From the NCBI RefSeq assembly GCF_029168945.1, contig NC_083603.1:34941396-35005395 (forward strand): a stretch of DNA of 64,000 nt. Reading direction: 5' to 3'. How positions within the stretch are numbered: position 1 is the stretch's first letter; each line of letters opens with the position of its first letter. Of this stretch, positions 56,811-64,000 are shown in pieces. This DNA comes from Cannabis sativa (Eukaryota > Streptophyta > Magnoliopsida > Rosales > Cannabaceae). Position numbers and translations under genes: made by a program. Under the pieces are notes generated by a model that made no database searches, had not been told where the DNA came from, and saw nothing but the letters and a program-made list of their open reading frames with translations.

Positions 56811-58673
56811 TGTTGGGATTTTATGGCCTAAATAAAACCCATTACAATGTAATCTGATTTGTTATCAAAAAAAGATTGGAAGTCATTTATGTTAACATGT
56901 TGTTTTCATGTTTATGGTTTAATATATATAAATATATACAAAATCTGTTAAGTCCAGAACATATAGTCATTCACAATTACAGTGATGTCAACACTATGGA
57001 ATGTGATTGTGATAATATGATTCGAAAGACTAAGTCCCTGTTTCATCAGTGCATTCGATTTACACTGATGTGATAATCAACGATGAAGTGTACTTACACT
57101 TTGCATAAGTGGTATCTTCTTTCCAGAATATTGGCAAAGTATACTAGCTTCGAATGTATGGAGTATACATTGGACTGGACCGATATTGATCTTGGTTAAG
57201 ATGTTATAATACTTACCATTGTATCTTTCCAAGTCAATATCAGTAGTTGATCTTAGATCAAAAGATCTTAATCCTGATATGCTTATGTTCAATCTCATGA
57301 GTGTTATTCATGTTCTTTGATTTGTTAGTTAAGCCTACTTTTGGGTCAGGGTGATACGTACATTTTGGGAACATGATAGTATGATTGTGTGGGGGCGCTA
57401 AACATAAATATGGAATCTATAGCTTCTATAGGTATTTAGAAGTTAAATGATGATTTCCTTCGAGCTTAACCAAATAGATGTAAATGGAAGAGCTCTTGTT
57501 TCAGTGATTATATTTTAGTTCACTAAAACATCATTTACAGGTAGCTAAGTGTTTTAAGGATCAAAATACATTGAGGGGTGAAACGGTAAATTTATCGCTA
57601 CTCGGTGTAAATCATTTATATAGAGGATCTTTGGTCATTTAGATTATAACTAGGGTTAAATGTGATAGCGTATCTATATGGTGGAACATATACAACATTC
57701 TATATGACTGAGAGTGCAATTTTAAGTTGTAAGAGTGGATGCAACAAGGAATTAATACGTTAGGGAATTTACTTGGTAAATTCGGTTCAGCTTATTGGAA
57801 GCTCAGTAATATAGGCCCATGGTCCCCATTCTAGTTGAGACCATACTGCTTGTAAGACCCAGTTAATTGATTCTAGTTTATCAATTATAATTCTAAAATT
57901 AGACTATGTCTAGTTTATGAATTTTCACTAAGCTAGGGCAAAATTGTGAAGAAAAGAGATTCTAGGTTTTATTTATTAATTAAAAGACTTTATATGTCTA
58001 ATTAATAATTATATTAAATGACAATATTATTTAATAATTTATTTTAGTTATTAAATAATTAGTTTTGGCATTTAAATGTTTAGAATTGGAAAATTGGCGT
58101 TTCTGAGAAAATAGAAATGAAAATTGTCAAAATTGCAAAGTACCAAGTGGGGCCCATTAACACTATGGCGGGCCACTTGATAAGCTTTTTCCAATTATTA
58201 TTTTCATTATTTTAATGCCAAGTAATTCCTAACCTAAACCTCGTGGTTACCTATAAATAGATAGTGAAGGCTCACACTTAATAAGAGATTGAAAATCAGA
58301 AAAATTCGAGCCATCCTCCTATCCTTCTATAGCCGAACCTCTTCTCCCTCTTTTCTTCTTCAATTTTCGAAAACCTTGAGTAATAGAGTGAGTGCCCACA
58401 CACATCAAATGGTATCTCAATCATAGTCTAGAAGATTGTGAAGAATCCAAACTGAAGAGAAGGACATTCGGGCTTAGATCTTCGCGATACTCTCTGACAG
58501 AAAGGATACAAGGGTTAGAGATCTGAGTGGAAGGAGACATATTATTCCGCTGTACCCAATGTAAGGTTTCCTAAACTTTATATGTGTTTATTATCATTTT
58601 AGAAGTTCATATTTACGATGTTAAACAACATACTTGTTAGTAAATCTAAGATCCTGGTAATATATTTCCAACA
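56811..58673 (+). repeat. 3' LTR of copia F
   Basis: The LTR is 1863 bp, TGTTGGGATTTTATGGCC to ATTTCCAACA. The TATA box is at 58251-58260. It is clearly more diverged from its partner LTR than the E LTRs are from each other, so F is older than E, as the nesting also requires. Confidence 0.92.
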
Positions 58674-58950
58674 CGGTGATGTACATATCAACCACGGTGT
58701 TTCGACTTCCATGGGATAGGATCAACCATTTTACTATGTTTTGAAATGTAACTCTTCTATTGTAATGTTAGTTTTGAAACTAGTTGTAAAAGAATTTATA
58801 ATGAAGGGATCTTCGTATTTTGTATAAAAGTTACAATTTAGTTTAATTAAAAAGTTTTAATTAAACCATACTTTTCCTAAACTAATAGATTACTTATAAA
58901 TTAATTTGTAAAAGCATACACGTGTCGTCCTTTTGGGTCGGGGCGTTACA
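58674..58950 (+). repeat. LTR of gypsy G, part 3 (LTR end)
   Basis: After the F target duplication the gypsy LTR resumes and ends GGGTCGGGGCGTTACA at 58950, similar in form to the C LTR end (GGGTGTTACA). The sequence continues part 2 at 38603. Confidence 0.8.
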
Positions 58951-61000
58951 CCAATCCTCAAATTGTGGATTTAGCTCTCACTGTTGAGGGGGCTAAAAGC
59001 TTGATTCGTCAAAAGAGTAATCATAGGAAGGATGTGTGGAAAACATCGTCTAGTAGTAGAATGAGTAAGGGTTTTAACCCTAATGATCGAAAAAAGAAAC
59101 CAAATGGGCAACCGGTTATGGGTCCAAACAAAAGGTTTCAAGGTAACTAGGGTTTTCATTGAGGCAGAAACGAAGCTTGGTAGTCTTACCCCGAAGGTCC
59201 AAAGTGCAAGAAATGCCACTTGGGCAAATGTTAGTCTAAGGCCTTCTTTTAATGTGGAGTATTAGGAAATTTAAGAAATAACTGCCCACAGTTATTGAAT
59301 CCTAAGACCAAGAAAAAGAGCCCTATGGGTCCTGCAAGGATATTTGCTTTGACCCAAGCAGATGCCGAGGCCAGTCCTTCAACTGTTAAAATTGAGATAT
59401 CTATTAGTTGTATTATGTTTACTATTTTTATTTATTCGTGTGCCACATATTCATATAATTCTAGTAGAATCATTGAAAATTTAGTAGACCATGTGATATC
59501 ATGTCCAGTGGATTTGGTACCTTGTTACCTACTGCGGAAGTGGTCATCTATAGCAGGTGGGAAGTTCTCTCCCGGTGTTAGTAGAAGGAGAAGAATTGTC
59601 AGTGGATTTGAATGGATTAGATTTAGGAGATTTTAATGGAATTTTGGGAATGGATTTGTTGACTAAGTACATGCTATTATAGATTGTAAGATGAAGATGG
59701 TGATTGTTGAACCAGAGGGTGAAACCCCATTTGTTTTTATGGGAAAGATTCTGGGATCTAAGATTCTAATAATATACACTTAAGACCAGGAAATTATTAC
59801 GAGAAGGATGTATGGGATACCTAACTGGTTTATTAGATACCACAAAAGATACACCTCAAAGACTGGAGAACATTCATGTAGTATGTGGATTTCTAGATGT
59901 ATTTTTGGAAGAGTTACCAGGACTACCCCTAAACAGAGCAACTGACTTTGAGATTGAATTAGTGCCAGGAGATGAGCCAAATTCTAAGGCCCTGTATAGA
60001 AGCGCACCGACAAAATTAAAGGAATTGAAAGTCTAATTACAGAACCTGCTTGATCTGCAGTTCACAAGGCTGAGTACTTCTCCTTGCGGTGCACCAATTT
60101 TATTTATCAAGAAGAAAGACAGGTCACTATGTATGTGCATTGGTTATCGAGAATTGAACAAGTTGACAATAAAGAACAAATATCTTTTGCCCAGGATAGA
60201 TGATTTGTTTGATTAGTTACAGGGAAAGAGCATCTTCTCCAAGATTTACCTTCGATCTAGTTATCAACAGTTGAGGATTCAAAAAGAGAATATTTCTAAA
60301 TCTACTTTCATACTCGATATGGGCACTACAAGTTTCTAGCAATGTCCTTCGGCTTGACTAGTGCACCAGAAGCATTCATGGACTTAATGAATTGGGTGTT
60401 TAAGGAATTTCTTAATAACTTTGTGATTGTGTTTATTATTGACATTCTTGTTTATTTTGAATCAAAAGAAGCACATGAGCAACACCTCTGTATGGTATTA
60501 CAACATCTCAGAGAACACAACACTTTATGCAAAGTTTAAGAAGTGTGAGTTCTAGCTGTCCCAAGTGAGTTTCTTTGGAAACATGGTAAGTAAGAATGGG
60601 ATCTGACAAAGATTGAAGCTGTTCGGGATCGGTCACCACCTAAGACAATAACTGAAGTTAGAAGTTTCTTAGGCTTGGCTGGGTACTATAGGAGATTTAT
60701 GGAGGGTTTTGCCAAGAATGCTACTCCTTTGATCGAGCTAACCTGAAAGAATTGTAAGTTTGTGTAAACGGATAAATGTAAAAATAGCTTCCACGAATTA
60801 AAGAAAAGATTGATTACCGCACCAGTTCTGAGCCTCCCAATCAGTGATGAGAAGTTTGTGATAGATTGTGAAGCCTTTAGATAAGGCTTGGGTTGGGTGT
60901 TAATGCAGTCAGGGAAGATCATTGCCTATGCCTCTGGACAATTGAAAGATTTTGAACAACACTACCCCACTCATGCTCTAGAACTGGTAGCAGTGGTTTT
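58951..61000 (+). pseudogene. Gypsy G-type gag-pol remnant
   Basis: Degenerate gypsy polyprotein, starting directly after the LTR in mid-gag: PQIVDLALTVEGAKSL aligns with TYAQMVEKALRAEGA of C, so primer site, leader and about the first 290 Gag residues are missing. A broken cysteine cluster lies near 59190-59235, then ARIFALTQADAEASPS (59335-59385). The protease motif is altered (SCATYSY in place of DSGATHSY). The RT linker DVFLEELPGLP is at 59897-59930, and the RT frame at 60342-60539 has FIID where the catalytic FIDD is expected (60432-60443). Trace RNase H similarity ends near 61000. Multiple stops and frameshifts. Confidence 0.9.
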
Positions 61001-62280
61001 TCCCGGTAGGCGAGAGTCAAGGTTATTCTTATTTTATGAGCTTCCACCATTGTTTCATACTCTATAAGTTTATTTCTAAGTAGTCACCATAGCGGAGAGT
61101 CTAATAGAAACGAAAACATACAAAATACTTATCATACGAGATCTTACAGTGTTAAATGCTTTAACGAATAACCATTCATAAGGGGAACGAAGTCTAGCGT
61201 CTCGAGATTATATTGAAATATTTAAGCATGTAAGACCAACAATGGAGATCGAATATCTTATTTATTAAAGCTCATTAATTAAAATAATATATTTTTAATT
61301 AATCATATTTTTACTCCATATATTTTAATAATGAAAATTACTTAATTTAAGTTGGTCCAAAATTAATTAAAAAATTAAATTTCGAAAATCTAAATATATA
61401 TATATGTATTATTTCAAAATTATATAAAATATGATACAATAAATTCCTATAAAAAATCTAATTCAAGGTGTTTTAAAATAAAAAAAATTTTAACTTAAAT
61501 AATTTTTCAAAATTTAATTAAATAACAAATTAAGTATCTTGAACTAATCACCATAATTGAAAAAAATGTCCCATTTAAGTTGATTTAAAAATAACAAATT
61601 TTCAAATTAAATATATTTTTAAAGAAAATCTGAATAACTAATTTCATGGAAAATTCTACTTAATTATTAATTTCAAAATATTCCAATTTAAGTTGATCAA
61701 AAATGAATTTGAAAAATTAATTTTCAACTTAAATATATATTTTTCATGAAATTTCAAATAATTAAGTATCTAGAAAAATGTAGTTCGTTATAACTTATTT
61801 TATTTAATTAAATACAATAAATTACATATAGTTTATCTTGAATATGTTTCATTAAACTAAGTGTGTTTTTCTTAAATTAATTTTAAAGTAATTTGATGAA
61901 AAAATTTCATGTATTTCGAAATTAATTATGTTACAAATTAATTTTATTAAGTTAAACTAGTGTAATTAACCTATTATAGTTACTCAAATAAGACAAATGG
62001 GCCTTCAAATTGGGGTTATTCATGTGAGGGAGGGTTGGGTTTAGTATATCATAACCACTACTAATGTCCCGTAACTCTCACACAATGCCCAAAGGAGAGG
62101 AATTTAACCTTAATTAAACAATTGTTATTCATTGAATAAGCCCAATACTAATTGGACCTAAATAAAATCTATCAAATGTGACAATTTGGTTTTAGCAACC
62201 TAGTCCATTTTAATTATCAAAATTCAATGGGCTCCATATATGCATCTAGGCCCAAAGCAAACATGTAGGCACATGCACAC
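61001..62280 (-). mobile_element. Copia leader fragment, minus strand
   Basis: A piece of a copia leader (like B 12250-14520) is joined directly to gypsy RNase H sequence at 61001. It starts at a GACTCTC-type motif (61001-61018, minus strand), has a second at 61083-61101, and consists otherwise of AT-rich leader sequence ending at GCACATGCACAC. It has no LTR and no coding sequence, so it is a truncated fragment. Its part from 61747 on is duplicated. Confidence 0.8.
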
Positions 62281-63643
62281 TGTAATATCCCAAAAAATAT
62301 ATTGATATTTTAACTAGACATATTTTATTAAATATGCGATTAAGTGGGTATTAGAGTAGGATTATAATCCTACTTAAACTAATTATGAGTTGATTAGGGA
62401 GATAAAAAATAAATCAAGTGTAATTTATCAATTACGGAGATTATATTAGAATATGTGGGTATCGTAGACACCATAATTCGAATAAAATATTTTTAGGCCT
62501 AGCAACTGCGGAACTTGACGGAAATGTCAGAAATATTACGACAATAAAAGATGAATAGAATTGGAATTATACCGGACTAGGTTGAAATGTTGAGAAGTAC
62601 GAACGTTAAGCTTGGAAAGCTGAAATAATCATAGTGCCCTCAAGTTGTGTTCTAGTTTGTTTGTGAGGAAGGGGTAAGATAGTAATTTCATAAGCTGAAA
62701 TTTCAAATAATTAAGTATCTAGAAAAATGTAGTTCGTTATAACTTATTTTATTTAATTAAATACAATAAATTACATATAGTTTATCTTGAATATGTTTCA
62801 TTAAACTAAGTGTGTTTTTCTTAAATTAATTTTAAAGTAATTTGATGAAAAAATTTCATGTATTTCGAAATTAATTATGTTACAAATTAATTTTATTAAG
62901 TTAAACTAGTGTAATTAACCTATTATAGTTACTCAAATAAGACAAATGGGCCTTCAAATTGGGGTTATTAATGTGAGGGAGGGTTGGGTTTAGTATATCA
63001 TACCCACTACTAATGGCCCGTAACCCTCACACAACGCCCAAAGGAGAGGAATTTAACCTTAATTAAACAATTGTTATTCATTGAATAAGCCCAATACTAA
63101 TTGGACCTAAATAAAATCTATCAAATGTGACAATTTGGTTTTAGCAACCTAGTCCATTTCAATTATCAAAATTCAATGGGCTCCATATATGCATCTAGGC
63201 CAAAGCAAACATGTAGGCACATGCACACTGTAATATCCCAAAAAATATATTGATATTTTAACTAGACATATTTTATTAAATATGCGATTAAGTGGGTATT
63301 AGAGTAGGATTATAATCTTACTTAAACTAATTATCAGTTGATTAGGGAGATAAAAAATAAATCAAGTGTAATTTATCAATTACGGAGATTATATTAGAAT
63401 ATGTGGGTATCGTAGACACCATAATTCGAATAAAATATTTTTAGGCCTAGCAACTGCGGAACTTGACGGAAATGTCAGAAATATTACGACAATAAAAGAT
63501 GAATAGAATTGGAATTATGCCGGACTAGGTTGAAATGTTGAGAAGTACGAACGTTAAGCTTGGAAAGCTGAAATAATCATAGTGCCCTCAAGTTGTGTTC
63601 TAGTTTGTTTGTTAGGAAGGGGTAAGATAGTAATTTCATAAGT
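61747..63643 (+). repeat. Tandem duplication of a 949 bp segment
   Basis: Bases 61747-62694 and 62696-63643 are direct copies offset by 949 bp, starting TGAAATTTCAAATAATTAAG and ending AGTAATTTCATAAG. They differ at only about ten positions (for example GGCCCAAAGC against GGCCAAAGC). Each unit spans the junction between copia leader and gypsy LTR start, so the fusion existed before duplication. Confidence 0.93.
62281..62695 (+). repeat. Gypsy G-family LTR start, truncated copy
   Basis: Begins TGTAATATCCCAAAAAATAT and runs 415 bp to the duplication boundary, where the second unit starts. Matches 26754 onward and 63229 onward. Confidence 0.85.
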
Positions 63644-64000
63644 TAGAATGTTATTTTTGTCTTATTTAGATTATTAGGGCTGAAGACTTAGGTATATTAT
63701 TAGTTTATTTTCTTAAGTTATTAATTAAATAATTTTAGAAAATAAAAATAAAGAAAGAAATAAGAAGATGAAGCCCTAACTATGAAACCTCTCAAGTCTT
63801 CTCTCTCTCTCTCTCCTCTGTTCGGCCTAGAAAAAACCAAAGGAAAATCAAATTCTTTCATCCTAATTCAGTTCAATCCTGCTAGAAAATCAACCCTAGT
63901 TGCTATCCAAGTTCTTGAGGTGAGTTTCCTACTATATTGTATATTGATTTCTCAAGTTTAATGTTAGTTTTGGATTAAGGTTTTGAGATTTTGGGTTAGA
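63229..64000 (+). repeat. Gypsy G-family LTR, runs beyond window
   Basis: Second copy of the LTR start, continuing past the duplicated part with a pyrimidine-rich leader-like stretch (63790-63820) and no gene. It corresponds to 26754-27416 of the other LTR. The LTR end and flank are outside the window. Confidence 0.85.
63801..63815 (+). repeat. CT microsatellite
   Basis: An uninterrupted CT dinucleotide run of about 7 units in the LTR; similar CT-rich stretches occur in the copia LTR leaders. Confidence 0.85.

Larger units (their letters stand above)
38604..58673 (+). mobile_element. Copia element F, plus strand, carrying nested copia E
   Basis: The 5' LTR is 38604-50663 (interrupted by E at 38700-48895), the internal region 50664-56810 and the 3' LTR 56811-58673. 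Flanks CAGTG (38599-38603) and CGGTG (58674-58678) form a target duplication with one difference. Without E the 5' LTR is about 1859 bp against 1863 bp for the 3' LTR. F is a related but distinct family from A/B/E and keeps a recognisable gag; its pol region is badly decayed. Confidence 0.9.

Overview
This window is repeat-rich nuclear DNA of a flowering plant. It is AT-rich overall and holds no host gene that I can support: almost every base belongs to LTR retrotransposons of the Ty1/copia and Ty3/gypsy superfamilies, inserted into one another. The gypsy chromodomain polyprotein, the tRNA-Met and tRNA-Asp type primer sites and the 1.2-2.2 kb LTRs are typical of eudicot heterochromatin. A Rosales plant (Cannabaceae, for example) is my guess only.

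Layout. The oldest layer is a degenerate gypsy element (here G). Its integrase/chromodomain tail is at 6276-7419 and 26599-26753. Its LTR is split into 26754-27416, 37777-38603 and 58679-58950. A truncated gag-pol of the same family is at 58951-61000, and LTR starts are at 62281 and 63229. Inserted into G are: copia A (+ strand; internal 1-4382, 3' LTR 4383-6275); copia B (- strand, 7420-26593, target duplication AGAAG); a composite of truncated elements (copia D 27417-30081, a gypsy LTR fragment 30082-30720, a minus-strand non-autonomous LARD-like element 30721-37776); and copia F (+, 38604-58673, duplication CAGTG/CGGTG). A third layer lies inside those: gypsy C (17327-26331, duplication ATTAT) in the right LTR of B, a solo LTR of the C family (33877-36092, duplication GTATT) in the LARD, and copia E (38700-48895, duplication GTTTT) in the 5' LTR of F.

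How the parts work. Gypsy C is the only near-intact coding element: gag, protease, RT, RNase H, integrase and chromodomain all read through apart from one frameshift and two stops, with a primer site and polypurine tract in place. Copies A, B and E have good LTRs, primer sites and polypurine tracts where these are visible, but share the same already broken internal region, so they look like passengers mobilised by proteins made elsewhere. F keeps a recognisable copia gag.

Most unusual signals: a repeated 19-21 nt motif in the copia leaders just before gag; GC-rich hairpin islands at one fixed leader position; three covarying hairpin repeats in the C LTR; a deletion with templated filler in the 5' LTR of C; a 6 kb inverted repeat formed by A and B; a 949 bp tandem duplication near the right end; and differences between LTR copies that fall almost only at CAG/CTG/CCGG sites, which may be a sequencing artefact.
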